From contig NZ_CP103373.1 in NCBI RefSeq assembly GCF_024802625.1, positions 40,818-104,817 of the forward strand: a stretch of DNA of 64,000 nucleotides. The letters run 5' to 3'. The position numbers and the translations under genes are program-made. The DNA is from Massilia sp. H6. GTDB lineage: Bacteria; Pseudomonadota; Gammaproteobacteria; Burkholderiales; Burkholderiaceae_D. Below the pieces are notes generated by a model that saw only the letters and a program-made list of their open reading frames with translations, ran no database searches and was not told where the DNA came from. This document shows positions 1 through 9,095 of the stretch, piece after piece; position 1 is the stretch's first letter, and every line of letters begins with the position of its first letter.

Positions 1-688
1 GACAATAACCATGGAAATACAACTTTTGTCCGAACGTCCTCTTCGGTTGAGGCATTGATATCGTTGCTGTTGGTTATCATATTTTATGGCGGCCTTTCGT
101 TGTAGAGATACCAGAAGCTGGAGCGCTCATTCAGCCCATCAGCAACGTATGATCGCACGCGTCAGCCATGTGTGGTAAATATGAGCGTCAGTAAGGCAAA
201 GATGATTGGCGGCGTTCCGCGCAAGTTAGTAGTGGGACCGCGTACCGAGCAAACCAAGTAGAAGAAGCGATGGATTCCATCTAAGCATGGCGCTGCCCTT
301 GACATTTCTGCTGAGCTTACCGGGAGTGGTGCTGCCGGATGATGCTATGACTTCCCTTGGAGCGCTCAAGGCGTCTTTACAGTACAGGACCGTTACTAGC
401 CTCCCTCGCAAACTCCATATGTATTTGAAGCAGCGTTTCTGCAGGATCGAGGAACTATCTGCAATTGAGTTATTGCTTCTGGTCCATGGGAAGACGTCAG
501 AGTCTTCGTTGCGCCGCGATGGATCCCGCGCAGACATATTTTCGAGTCGATGACGCTTCCTGAGCGACTGTATCGCGTTGTGGAAATAGGCTCCCTTTTC
601 CTGTCGAATTGCTCGGCATGCTCTCCAGACTGGACGTGAAGGGATATTCAATTGCGAGCGCCGCAATGCTAGTTTCCTCGTTTCCATC
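1..688. other. Left-edge region without a supported gene
   Basis: I see no gene I can support here. Short open frames exist on both strands, but none resembles a family I know and none has a convincing ribosome binding site. The stretch lies downstream of the integrase stop codon (the integrase reads leftward) and may be decayed mobile DNA. Confidence 0.4.
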
Positions 689-2518
689 TCAGCCAGGCTC
701 GCTTTTGGTGTCCTTTCGATCAGGGCCGCCCTTATTCTGTCGGCCGTAATAGTCCTCGGCGGCCTCAGCGATGCGCTTCTCTTTGGCTTTGACATATATC
801 GCGGTCGTGCTCGCGCTTGCATGCCCAAGAATGTCTTGAGCGACAACGATCGGCATCTCATCTTCCACCGCGAGCGTGCCGAACGTGTGCCGAAAAGCAT
901 GCGGCGAAGTACTCTCGAGCTGGGCAAGATCCTCCGGCGTGAACAGTGGCGCTTCCGCGCCCGACACGGCTGCGGCATGTTCGCGCACCCGACGAAGTGC
1001 CGTGGTCACCAAGTGATAGAAAGAGTTCGCGCTGTATCCATGCGTGTTGCCGACTACGTGCTTCGCCTGAGCGGCTTCGGTCCCGGGAACCACAATCGGC
1101 GCCAGCAAGGGCAGGTCATTCACCTGCTGATCAAAAACCAGTCCCCGATCGCGCCAGTGCGCCCGCAACGCCCCGACTGTGCGCTGGCTGACCGGTACCT
1201 TGCGCACGGTACTGCGTTTGCCCAGGACGGCCAGCAGCCACACTCCTGCGGCGTGCCGGCTCGGCTTCATGTTGTGGCGACGGGCGCCGGCGACTTCCGC
1301 GCGGCGCAGGCCGGAGTCGCCCATCAGCAGGATTGCCGCGAGCGCCACCCGGTCCTGATGGTTCTCCGCAGCTTCAGCCAGCAGGGTCAGCACGTCGACG
1401 ACGCTGTCCCATGCCGATCTAGGCAGTGCCCGATCAATCTGCATTTCCTCGGCCTGCTTGATCACCTTGGGATCCTTCACTGCCACCCACGGATTTCCAG
1501 CTAAATAGCGGACCTTCACGAGCCAGTCAAACGCCCCGCGCAGCACCAAAACGGCCTGTTTTTGGGACGCGGCGCTCATCGGCTCGTCCGCGAACGGTTT
1601 CCAGCGCTTGCTGGTGCGAGCAGTGCGTGGCCCGCAGAATTCCGGCAGGGGAGCACGTAAAAAGTTCTTATAGGCCTCGCAGTCGTCGACCAGCAGCGAC
1701 GACATCGGCTTGCAAACCACCAGGGCGCACCAGAGGATGAAGCGCTCGAGTTCTTTGCGATAGGCGCGCTCGGTGTGCTCTTGTCCCTTGTAGCGGTTCA
1801 GGTAGATGTTGATCGCCTCGAGGTCGTTGCGTGCGGAGATAAAGCAGAACGCTGGTGCGCGGTTGACGCCATCCGTTCCAGATAGCCAGTCCGGCAGCTG
1901 GAACGTTCCTAGCGGCGCCAGTTCACGCTTCCTTAGAGGATCGAGCACGGGTAAGAGATTAATGTCCTCGAAAGGCTCGATGTGGGACCGTTCGATGCCG
2001 ACTTCGCCGAGCTGGTTCGGCCATCGGCGCAGGAACTGCAGAAGGGTGTCAGCGCGGCCAACGCCGATGCGCGGTACCGAGCGCCACCAGCCGGGGCCGC
2101 GCCGGTTGATCAGGTCGACTAAGTCGCCCAGCGTGAGGATGCCTTCGGCCCGAAACGCGCTGGCGGTCTTCGGCCGGAACCACTGCGAGAGCTTCTGTGA
2201 GCGGCTCGGGGCCGGTTTCGGCATGTCCGCAGCCTGGATCAGGATCTCAAGTGCCTTGGCCGTGATCGCGCCGCCTTGCCGGGCTCCCTGCAGGATTTCC
2301 GCGATCCGCGGGTTGTGCTCGATGGCCCGTTCGATCAGCTTCGTGCGCATATCGATGAGCCAACGCTCGAGTCCCTGTTCGACCTGGGGGCTGTCTTCGC
2401 TGTAGTACAGATCGGCGATGCGCTGCAGCGGGATTTTCAGGCAGTACGCACGCAGAGCCGTATAGTCGGCGCGATCGTAGGTCAGCTCGGGCAGTTCAAC
2501 GTCGGTGTGCTGCGTCAT
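689..2518 (-). CDS. Site-specific tyrosine recombinase with DUF3701-type N-terminus
   Basis: A 609-residue phage-integrase-family recombinase that would cut and rejoin DNA through a covalent 3'-phosphotyrosine. The first ~170 residues match the helical DUF3701-type extension (ending in the IGVGRADTLLQFLRRW helix) seen in plasmid integrases of Burkholderia, Cupriavidus and Ralstonia. A core-binding SAM-like segment follows at ~230-350. The catalytic residues are all visible: Arg405 in GLRRAE, Lys434 in GKRS, His540/Arg543 in HAFRHTFG, His566 in LGHAS and the nucleophile Tyr575 in IYVKAKEKR. The length fits this subgroup. It stands alone, reading towards the left edge. It probably acts in resolution or integration of plasmid or island DNA; the actual site is not identifiable here. 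Confidence 0.93.
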   Translation of the reverse strand: MTQHTDVELPELTYDRADYTALRAYCLKIPLQRIADLYYSEDSPQVEQGLERWLIDMRTKLIERAIEHNPRIAEILQGARQGGAITAKALEILIQAADMPKPAPSRSQKLSQWFRPKTASAFRAEGILTLGDLVDLINRRGPGWWRSVPRIGVGRADTLLQFLRRWPNQLGEVGIERSHIEPFEDINLLPVLDPLRKRELAPLGTFQLPDWLSGTDGVNRAPAFCFISARNDLEAINIYLNRYKGQEHTERAYRKELERFILWCALVVCKPMSSLLVDDCEAYKNFLRAPLPEFCGPRTARTSKRWKPFADEPMSAASQKQAVLVLRGAFDWLVKVRYLAGNPWVAVKDPKVIKQAEEMQIDRALPRSAWDSVVDVLTLLAEAAENHQDRVALAAILLMGDSGLRRAEVAGARRHNMKPSRHAAGVWLLAVLGKRSTVRKVPVSQRTVGALRAHWRDRGLVFDQQVNDLPLLAPIVVPGTEAAQAKHVVGNTHGYSANSFYHLVTTALRRVREHAAAVSGAEAPLFTPEDLAQLESTSPHAFRHTFGTLAVEDEMPIVVAQDILGHASASTTAIYVKAKEKRIAEAAEDYYGRQNKGGPDRKDTKSEPG

Positions 2519-2762
2519 GCCGCCACCATCAATGCGATTAGCGGGAACGAAGCGGAGTCGCGGAGCGGTACGTGTGTGCTGGTGTGGGTTCGGACGGGCA
2601 TGCGAATGATGGGTGTCTGTTTTGGCGGCAGTGCAAACTGCCGAGATACTCCATCCTAAACCTGTTTCACGGCCAAAGCAAGTAAAAACGCTTGGGTGAT
2701 AATAGCAATTATCATCTAAGGTAAGGCCAGATAAAACGGTCTAGCGGCGATCGTCTAACTCT

Positions 2763-3131
2763 TCAGGTACTAAAACCCATCCTGTTGAGTAACTTGCTCT
2801 TCTCATCAAGTTGCTTTGTAACCCAAGGTTGAGCCGCGGCCGAATTCCTAACGTTCGACTGAGCAGCATTTTGAGTGTCCCCTACGACAAACTGCACGTA
2901 GACTTGTTCAAATGCGCGCTCCAATGCCTTCGGCATGCCATCGCGGATAATGTCTACCGCACGTGGAATGATTGTCGGGACTGCAATCACGTGGACTTTT
3001 CCTTTGAACATAGCAGCCCCTGGCACTTGGTCAACCTGTTTGCTGGCCTGCTCGACAGCATCCATCACTGCCGATTCTCGCGCAAAAGGTTTCCTGCTGT
3101 GGCTATGGAAATTGAGCTTGTTCTCTTTCAT
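2763..3131 (-). CDS. Hypothetical protein, 122 aa
   Basis: I do not recognise this protein. It has 122 residues, no signal peptide and no membrane segment, with a middle part rich in V/I/A (GKVHVIAVPTIIPRAVDII) and a polar C-terminus. The start ATG lies in a stretch with no strong Shine-Dalgarno. The gene is flanked by ~240 and ~350 bp without genes, so it appears monocistronic. Base use is less GC-rich than in the neighbouring integrase. It may be a real small plasmid gene or a chance ORF. Confidence 0.45.
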   Translation of the reverse strand: MKENKLNFHSHSRKPFARESAVMDAVEQASKQVDQVPGAAMFKGKVHVIAVPTIIPRAVDIIRDGMPKALERAFEQVYVQFVVGDTQNAAQSNVRNSAAAQPWVTKQLDEKSKLLNRMGFST

Positions 3132-3479
3132 GATTAGCCCATGCTATAGCAGCCTGAGCGGTCGATGATAGTGCCCACCATTGCGAATCGATCTACCGGC
3201 CAAGTGGGGCATCTGTTGTAGTCGATTGGATGCCCTTGCGCCTTCCAGGCCTTTGCTCCCCCTCCGTCAGGGAGTAGCTGATTAATGAGGTTGCCAATCT
3301 TCATTACGTTCGCATGGCGTGGTGTACAAGCAATTCCACGTTAGGCGTAGGTAGGTGTTTAGTCGGCAATCTTAGTTTGCAAGGCGAGAAATTCGCTCAG
3401 CCGCTATTGTCAGCCTGAACCCGGATCTCGGAAGGCTTCTTTCGAAGTAGGTCGTGCCATATCGAACCGAGAAGCGAAC
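3132..3479. other. Intergenic stretch without recognised features
   Basis: About 350 bp between two leftward genes. I see no gene, repeat or strong hairpin in it. Regulatory sequence for the 122-residue ORF would lie in its left part. Confidence 0.4.
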
Positions 3480-5417
3480 CTAGTCGGCGGAGTCGTCTTT
3501 GCCAAACCAGACCTTCGCCATCTCTGGGTGGGCGCGCTTCCAGCGTTCAAGCGCAGCGCCTTTCAAGAAGTACGACCTGGAGCTGTAGTCCACCCCGGGA
3601 CGCAGCTTTTCCAGATCATTGTACGTCCATGACGGACGCGAAGCTGAGGCCGATTTGGTAGCAGATCCTGAGCCCAGCGTTGTACCTTTGCTTCGCGTCC
3701 TTTGTGGTTTAGCAAGACGTTCTGCGAGCTCGGGAAACAGAAGTCCAAGAACTCGGTCGTAGCGGTCATCACGGACGTACATTTCATAGCCCCACTGGAT
3801 GCTGTTGGCTACGTCGGCCCGCCATTTGGCGATGCTTTCCTCCTGCAGTGCAGAAACCTTAGGTCGATACGCCTTTATTGCCATCAGGTAGATCGGATGC
3901 CACTGACGCAGCACCACACTGTCATTCCGAATACGGTTGATGACCTCCCAGCAGGTGCTTTCCGCGTAGCCAACACCTGTATCGTTTCTAATTGACAGCA
4001 GGCGCTCAAGGATCATAGCCGGCGCCCCGTACAAACCGGGATCAGCTGCTTCGGGATATCCCTGACAGCGCAACGCGATCGCTGCCGCCCTCATTTCCTC
4101 CTCATGCAGGTCAGCCTCAGGTGATGGTCGCTGCATTGCGGCTTTTCGAGCGCGAAACATGAGGATTGCGGCCTCGAGATAAACCGCAGACCAGGTCTCA
4201 GCGGTATTGTCGTGCGCCACCAACTCGATCGCCTTCTCCAGCGCGTCTCGCTTGACACTCTCGTCGTCGAGCTGGGCGTTTAGCACATCCACGGCCAGTC
4301 GCGATTCTGGATGGCAGAGCCAACGTTTCGCAGCCGTCTCGTTTACCACGAAGTTCGCCAAGCCTTCGCGCGTGATTGTGCCCCCCATGCTGCCGATGTT
4401 TATCTCGACGGCCGGGTAGCCGGCCGCTTCAATCCGTTGCCGGCGCTCCTCGGTAATCGAATTAGTCACCGTCACCTCGACCAGGAGCGTTGCGCCGTTT
4501 ACCTCCGTCGCAATTACGTCAGGCACGATGTGGCCAAGGCGGCGCTCTAACGCGACCTGCGCTAGTTCTGCCCATCTTGCCGGGAAGTCTTGGCCACGGC
4601 TTATAAGGTGGCCGGAGATTTCGCGCGTTGCTGTAACAGCTGGGTGCTCAGGAAGTGCCACGCGGCCGCTCTCATGCAGGATGTCCTTTACGAGCTTATG
4701 CAGTAGGGTTTCGCGGCGAATCGACGGTGTCGTGTCGGCCGGCAAGTCGTCAAGTTCTGCCCAATCCAAGGCCTCAGCGGCGCGCTGATACGCTTCCTGA
4801 AGAGCTTTTGCCTCGAGCGCCTGGTCGTTCCAATGCACACGCCAGCACTTCTCATCCATGAGCGGCACGAGCCTCTTGCGAATTTCGGACAAGGGCATGG
4901 CAGCAATCTCAGCATCGTTTACTACGATCTCAATGCAGGGATTCACGTTACCAGCTGATTCGACACTCGTGCTGCCGACAAGACGGACCTCAATCTCTCG
5001 GCCATCGTCTAACTTCAGAAAGCCGCACAAGGGATCGGCAAAATTGACGTCGACTATGCGAAACGTTTCTGGCGGATGCTCGACCCAGGCCTCGTACTGT
5101 TTGCCACTAAAACCCTGTACGTGCATGCTGCGCCGCCGGCGAGGAAGGTGCAGAATTTCATTGCTCTGGAAGGCTGCAGCAAGCGCGGCTCGGGCCGTTA
5201 GGATCACGCAGGAATCTTTCGGCATCCCGTCAGGATGCCTGAAATGCGGTCTGCGGGAAAAAATCTCCTTACCGGCGTTGACAGCAGTGAGCGGCTCGCC
5301 ACAACTTATGCACTCACAGTTGCACCTCGCGCCGGTTTCCTTTAACTCAAGGATGTACTGTAGTTCTTTGGTACCACGATGGCGAGCCCATGCCATCACT
5401 AGATGCTCTGTGTTCAT
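3480..5417 (-). CDS. CoiA-like protein with zinc-binding N-terminus and PD-(D/E)XK-type core
   Basis: A 645-residue protein resembling the competence CoiA-like group of putative nucleases. The N-terminus has a compact metal-binding site, Cys36-x2-Cys39 (CISCGEPL) followed by RRPHFRH with His58 and His61, the arrangement typical of CoiA-like proteins. A nuclease-like core is suggested by Asp300 in GHIVPDVIAT and LLVEVTVTN with Glu314, where the usual Glu-x-Lys is Glu-x-Thr, so catalysis is uncertain. The last ~300 residues are helical, unassigned and much longer than in classical CoiA. It is a single gene with no competence neighbours, so it may act in foreign-DNA processing or defence. Family assignment is moderately sure; function is inference. 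Confidence 0.65.
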   Translation of the reverse strand: MNTEHLVMAWARHRGTKELQYILELKETGARCNCECISCGEPLTAVNAGKEIFSRRPHFRHPDGMPKDSCVILTARAALAAAFQSNEILHLPRRRRSMHVQGFSGKQYEAWVEHPPETFRIVDVNFADPLCGFLKLDDGREIEVRLVGSTSVESAGNVNPCIEIVVNDAEIAAMPLSEIRKRLVPLMDEKCWRVHWNDQALEAKALQEAYQRAAEALDWAELDDLPADTTPSIRRETLLHKLVKDILHESGRVALPEHPAVTATREISGHLISRGQDFPARWAELAQVALERRLGHIVPDVIATEVNGATLLVEVTVTNSITEERRQRIEAAGYPAVEINIGSMGGTITREGLANFVVNETAAKRWLCHPESRLAVDVLNAQLDDESVKRDALEKAIELVAHDNTAETWSAVYLEAAILMFRARKAAMQRPSPEADLHEEEMRAAAIALRCQGYPEAADPGLYGAPAMILERLLSIRNDTGVGYAESTCWEVINRIRNDSVVLRQWHPIYLMAIKAYRPKVSALQEESIAKWRADVANSIQWGYEMYVRDDRYDRVLGLLFPELAERLAKPQRTRSKGTTLGSGSATKSASASRPSWTYNDLEKLRPGVDYSSRSYFLKGAALERWKRAHPEMAKVWFGKDDSAD

Positions 5418-5780
5418 CGCAGTTGACGGTGTTAGTGGCGAGCTTGCGGGAACGTTGAATGTCAGCCCCGCACAAAACGGAGTAGCAATCCTCCGTCTGG
5501 ATTGTAGTGTTAACTAGCGAAAACGGGTCGTGCGATCTAAGGGAGACCGCTCTCAGGTAGTGAAACATGTAGCCACTAAGAATCTGCGAAAGATCAGCAC
5601 ACCGAATTTTTTATCGAGCCTAACGTACAACCATAGCGATTACAAGGCTATGCGTACCGATCGCTCCGCGCACGCTAGACCGCATGACGCCGGCGCGGTG
5701 CGAGCATGCGCTAGCTTGTACACCGGCCTGCGCGCCGCAGCGTTGTAAGATGGGTGTTTCTCGATACTCAGATTGCCAGA
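5418..5780. other. Divergent intergenic region
   Basis: This lies between the leftward CoiA-like gene and the rightward frameshifted gene, so promoters for both should be here. I see no RNA gene or clear repeat. Confidence 0.35.
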
Positions 5781-6390
5781 ATGGCCTACCTCGACCAGTT
5801 CATTTGCGCGCTCCGCTTTTACTTCGACCTAAATCCTGCTGAGCCAACCCGCCCCGATTGGGAACGACTCCAGCAGCACTTTGAACAAAGCCAGAATCCG
5901 CTTTTCTCGCCAGCCCGTGAGGGCACCCGGGCTTTCATAGCACGGCTCGCTGAACGGTTCGTGGCTGGCTACCCGGGCGATATGGCGCATGCCTGCCACG
6001 CCGCGTCAGCGGGTTTCCTGCGAAGCTGGAAAGCATCGCGCCCGGATGGACTCGCGGGGACGTTAGCCATCACGGTCGGCAGCGTGCGTTTCAAGGGCTG
6101 CCCGGTATTCGAAACAACGCACGACGAGGTCGCGGAATTGATTACGGCAGGCCGCGCCTCAGGCTCCGATGTTCCGGTACACGTGTGGCTGACACTCGAC
6201 GACCTGACCGTGATCGACCTGACCATCGTTCCGACCCTGGTTAAGCGCGGTGAGATTGCTGCGGACGCGCCACCGGTACTGTTCTGGCGAGGAAGCTGCC
6301 AGCGATTTCGAGTTCGAGCCCGTGCTGGTCGACAACTTGTTTTTCGAACGGATCGACACCGGCGCTTTCACCGCACAGTTGCGCGGCTAG
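5781..6390 (+). pseudogene. Frameshifted gene of unknown family (~200 aa when repaired)
   Basis: The reading frame starts at ATG 5781 (MAYLDQF); a GTG at 5754 is an alternative. It reads well to about 6287, where the sequence ending PPVLFW leaves frame. Dropping one base near 6288 restores a smooth ending, with EEAASDFEFEPVLVDNLF and a stop at 6388-6390, so a single-base insertion is the likely lesion. The repaired protein of about 200 residues is soluble-looking, with a helical first half and a beta-rich, acidic second half. I do not recognise the family. The continuing open frame to 6653 is a by-product of the shift. Confidence 0.6.
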
Positions 6391-6457
6391 CCGGGTTGCT
6401 AGCGTCTTCTAAAACAGTGCCGCTCGGCGCCCGCCATGCGCTACCGCACAGCCGCGC

Positions 6458-6802
6458 TCACGTCGGCGACGGTGCCGGATCGTCAGTTTTCGATGGGACG
6501 GCGCCGCGCTCGTTTCCCAGGTCGGGAATAGCGTGCATCACATACTGGATCTGGGCCAGCGCACGTTCGTATACCGCATCGCGCTCCGCGCCCTCGAGCA
6601 GCACGATCAGGACCATGCAGTGCCCATCGCGCAAGTGGAAGGATATGGCTTGAGCGCGCAGGCGAGGCGCGGTCGATTCATCCCTACGCTTAGATCTAGT
6701 CCTTGACTCAAGTTGGGAGACGCGAGATGACGGCGTGGATGGAATGCCTTTAGCCGTACCGGTGCGCTTGTAAACAAATTTCGCCAGTGATATAGCGGTC
6801 AT
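6458..6802 (-). CDS. Hypothetical protein, 114 aa
   Basis: A possible small gene directly downstream of, and co-directional with, the RES toxin gene. The frame shows strongly GC-biased third positions through its C-terminal two thirds, which suggests real coding. The second half (LRDGHCMVLIVLLEGAERDAV) looks like an alternating strand and helix; the first half is basic and low-complexity. I used ATG 6802; a longer start at 6901 would overlap the RES gene. I do not recognise the family. It could be a third member of the toxin-antitoxin operon or a remnant. Confidence 0.4.
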   Translation of the reverse strand: MTAISLAKFVYKRTGTAKGIPSTPSSRVSQLESRTRSKRRDESTAPRLRAQAISFHLRDGHCMVLIVLLEGAERDAVYERALAQIQYVMHAIPDLGNERGAVPSKTDDPAPSPT

Positions 6803-6824
6803 TACTAGCGGCGGCGGCTGGGCC

Positions 6825-7378
6825 CTACAGCGCAGCCTTGATGCACAGATCGGTGCCAACTTGTCCGAACTCGGGGTGCTCATGTAATGGCGTGACTTCA
6901 CGCATGTGCAGCTTGCCCGCGCCGCGGTCGAACAGCACCACTGCCTTCTCGTCGTTCTTGTGGCGCGACATGTAAAGAATCCCGTCGACTTGGTCCGGGT
7001 GACTATGCACGGCGGCCGACCATTTTTTGGTCGTCGCGTACGAAGCGGTGCCGGTTAATCCCGCGTGTCCGCCGATGCGCTTGAGCGCCGCACCAGTCAG
7101 GTTGGCTAGCACGAGTGGCTCGCCTCCGAAGCGCACCACGTAACGCGACTCGATGCTGGCCACATCTACTTCAAAGCATCCATTGCGAGGCTTGAGGTCG
7201 TGCAAAACGGTTTCAGCTACCGCCACTGCAAGTGAGGTGCCGAGGTAACAAGTACCGTAGCGTGCGGCGGGATCCGGATTGGGGTCATCAAACCGATTCG
7301 CATTCGACTTGCCAAAGTATGGTTCACCGGTATTGTGTCGTGATACCCGAAACAAGTCGGCAGGATTGACCTCGACCT
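6825..7378 (-). pseudogene. RES-family NAD+-degrading toxin, 5' end cut off by IS copy 1
   Basis: This segment codes for the RES domain: the FRVSRH start of the domain, the Tyr-containing GTCYLGTSLAVAVAETVLHD helix with the conserved Glu, and a later Ser-containing core. RES toxins of the MbcT/Xre-RES type degrade NAD+ and stop growth. The first 20 codons lie on the far side of IS copy 1, at 9034-9093. Joining them across the 5-bp duplication GACCT gives an in-frame protein of about 202 residues starting MAATKRLP. In the present state the domain is fused in frame to antisense IS sequence with an ATG at 7475 in that region, so a chimeric protein is possible but would lack the native promoter and coupling to the antitoxin. 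Confidence 0.88.
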
Positions 7379-7435
7379 CCCCCGGTGTCAGACTAGTTGT
7401 CGCCTCTAGATTTCCCCCAAATATAGAGGTGCAAG

Positions 7436-7924
7436 ATGAAGGCAGTGTACTCACCGGCATTTGTAGAACAGGCACTGGTCAAGGTATTCTCGCGTGGCGG
7501 CAGGAGCGTGCAGGCAGTCGCAGACGATATCAACGTCAATTACCACACGCTGAAAAATTGGATGGTGAGGAAAGCAGTGGCAGAGACGAATACCCCAGCG
7601 GCAAAAGAGAAGCGTCCGCAGGATTGGAGTGCCCAGGAGCAGCTGGTGGCGCTGCACGAGACCCACGGCATGACGGGCGAGACATTGAACGCGTGGTGCC
7701 GAGAGCACGGCGTTTTTCCTCATCATTTGAACGAGTGGCAGGCGGCGTTTTGCACCGATAGAAAAACGGGGCCGCAGGATTCGAAAGCGCTACGCGCGCT
7801 CAAGGAGGACAACGATCGACTGCAACGGGAGGTGCTGCGCAAGGACAAGGCACTGGCGGAGGCGGCAGCGTTACTGATCCTACAAAAAAAGTTCCGGGCG
7901 CTCTGGGAGGACGAGGTCAAATGA
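7436..7924 (+). CDS. IS copy 1 OrfA, transposase DNA-binding subunit
   Basis: A 162-residue protein with an N-terminal helix-turn-helix (VQAVADDINVNYHTLKNWM) and a C-terminal leucine-zipper-like coiled coil (ALKEDNDRLQREVLRKDKAL), the usual OrfA layout of IS3-family elements, where it binds the inverted repeats and regulates transposition. Its last codons contain the slippery run at 7885-7891, so part of translation should shift by -1 into OrfB. The stop overlaps the OrfB ATG (ATGA). OrfA is longer than the ~100 residues of most IS3 OrfA proteins. Confidence 0.92.
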   Translation: MKAVYSPAFVEQALVKVFSRGGRSVQAVADDINVNYHTLKNWMVRKAVAETNTPAAKEKRPQDWSAQEQLVALHETHGMTGETLNAWCREHGVFPHHLNEWQAAFCTDRKTGPQDSKALRALKEDNDRLQREVLRKDKALAEAAALLILQKKFRALWEDEVK

Positions 7925-7941
7925 CCTCGCTGCCAGAGCGC
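7885..7941 (+). promoter_or_regulatory. Programmed -1 frameshift signal of the IS (slippery heptamer plus stem-loop)
   Basis: The heptamer A-AAA-AAG (7885-7891) is in the correct OrfA phase for -1 slippage. After a 6-nt spacer, GCGCTCTGG (7898-7906) can pair with CCAGAGCGC (7933-7941), and inside this CGAGGTCA can pair with TGACCTCG, placing the OrfB ATG in the loop. OrfB lies in the -1 frame and no stop intervenes, so slippage gives an OrfAB fusion transposase. The same signal is at 13345-13401, 37624-37680 and 63438-63494 in the other copies. Confidence 0.85.
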
Positions 7942-8997
7942 ATCGCAGTGATGGCCCTGGTCGCAGAATCGGTCGAAGCCGGTGCGCGCCAGGACAAGGC
8001 GTGCGCTGCGATCTCGTTCAGCGAGCGCACGCTGCAACGGTGGCAGCGTGACGTACTGCGCGGCGACCAGCGGCCGGCGCGTGTGCAGGCGCCGCGAAAC
8101 CGGCTCAGCGCGCTTGAACGCAGTCAGTTGCTCGCTGTCGCCAACTCCGATGAGTTCGCGAGCCTGCCGCCCAGCCAGATCGTGCCGCGCTTGGTCGATC
8201 AAGGGGTGTACCTGGCCTCGGAGTCGACATTCTATCGGGTGCTGAAAGCGGAGAATCAACTCGCCCATCGAAATGCCGAACGTCCCGCACAGGCTCGTCA
8301 CAAGCCGCGTGCGCTGGTGGCGACCGCCCCTGGTCAGCTGTACAGCTGGGACATCACGTATCTGCCCACGCCCGTGAAGGGCGTCTATTTTTACCTCTAC
8401 TTGTTCATGGATATTTTCAGCCGCAAAATCGTGGGCTGGCAGATATACGACGTGGAAAGCAGTGAGCTTGCCGGCGAGGTTGTGCGTGACATTTGCGAAC
8501 GGGAGAACATTGCTCCGGAGCAGGTCGTACTGCATTCGGACAATGGCAGCCCGATGAAGGGCGCAACCATGCTGGCGACCCTGCAGGCGCTGGGCGTGAT
8601 GCCCTCATTCAGCCGCCCGTCCGTGAGCAATGACAACCCCTTTTCGGAGTCGTTGTTCAAGACATTGAAATATCGGCCCATCTATCCACGAAGGGCCTTC
8701 GACAGCCTGTTGGCGGCACGGCAGTGGGTCGGTCGCTTTGTTCATTGGTATAACCACGAGCACCGCCACAGCGCGATCCGGTTCGTGACCCCGGCACAGC
8801 GCCACGCAGGCCTGGACGCGGCGTTGCTACGCAAACGGGACGCGGTGTATCAGGCAGCAAGGGCTGCGCATCCGGAGCGCTGGAGCGGCAACACGCGCAA
8901 CTGGGAGCCCGTCTCCATCGTCCATCTGAACCCGGATCAGACCAGCAGCAATGTGACCGAAGTGGACAAAAACGAGCTGCTCAAAAAAGCGGCATAA
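7921..8997 (+). CDS. IS copy 1 OrfB, DDE transposase
   Basis: A 358-residue IS3-family catalytic subunit. The N-terminal part contains a second helix-turn-helix region (SFSERTLQRWQRD). The rve/integrase core shows the DDE triad: Asp in YSWDITYLPTP, Asp in LHSDNGSP and Glu in NPFSESLFKTLKY, followed by the Arg/His-rich WYNHEHRHSAI stretch typical of the family. Translation may start at its own ATG in the ATGA overlap or arise by -1 frameshifting from OrfA. The protein is identical in all four copies in this window. Confidence 0.95.
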   Translation: MTSLPERIAVMALVAESVEAGARQDKACAAISFSERTLQRWQRDVLRGDQRPARVQAPRNRLSALERSQLLAVANSDEFASLPPSQIVPRLVDQGVYLASESTFYRVLKAENQLAHRNAERPAQARHKPRALVATAPGQLYSWDITYLPTPVKGVYFYLYLFMDIFSRKIVGWQIYDVESSELAGEVVRDICERENIAPEQVVLHSDNGSPMKGATMLATLQALGVMPSFSRPSVSNDNPFSESLFKTLKYRPIYPRRAFDSLLAARQWVGRFVHWYNHEHRHSAIRFVTPAQRHAGLDAALLRKRDAVYQAARAAHPERWSGNTRNWEPVSIVHLNPDQTSSNVTEVDKNELLKKAA

Positions 8998-9033
8998 CAA
9001 CTAATTCAGGCGACAACTAGCTTGACAGTCACC

Positions 9034-9093
9034 GACCTTGTCTAGGCTGTCTGGCAGCCCTGGCGCGGCAGGCAGACGCTTGGTTGCCGCCAT
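9034..9093 (-). pseudogene. Severed first 20 codons of the RES toxin gene
   Basis: The ATG at 9091-9093 lies two bases after the antitoxin stop (TGA, complement of 9096-9098), so toxin and antitoxin were translationally close. The codons MAATKRLPAAPGLPDSLDKV lead straight into the target duplication and, with the IS removed, stay in frame with the RES domain at 6825-7373. Confidence 0.85.
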
Positions 9094-9095
9094 GT

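Larger units (their letters stand above)
7379..9033 (+). mobile_element. IS3-family insertion sequence, copy 1 of 4 (1655 bp)
   Basis: A complete insertion sequence with two overlapping transposase frames. The ends are imperfect inverted repeats: left CCCCCGG-TGTCAGACTAGTTGTCGCCT, right (complement) GGTGAC-TGTCAAGCTAGTTGTCGCCT. The outer limits were fixed because exactly these boundaries leave a perfect 5-bp direct repeat GACCT at 7374-7378 and 9034-9038. It interrupts the RES toxin gene. The same element occurs at 12253-13907 (reverse), 37118-38772 (forward) and 62346-64000 (reverse), with identical predicted proteins, so spread was recent. Confidence 0.95.

Noticed and set aside
226..978. 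250-codon leftward open frame overlapping the integrase
   Set aside because: It runs antiphase to the strongly supported integrase, is Arg/Ser-rich as expected of a shadow frame, and matches no family.
7723..8535. 270-codon antisense frame in the IS, repeated in all copies
   Set aside because: Present only because the IS is repeated; it is the complement of the transposase genes and has no recognisable domain.
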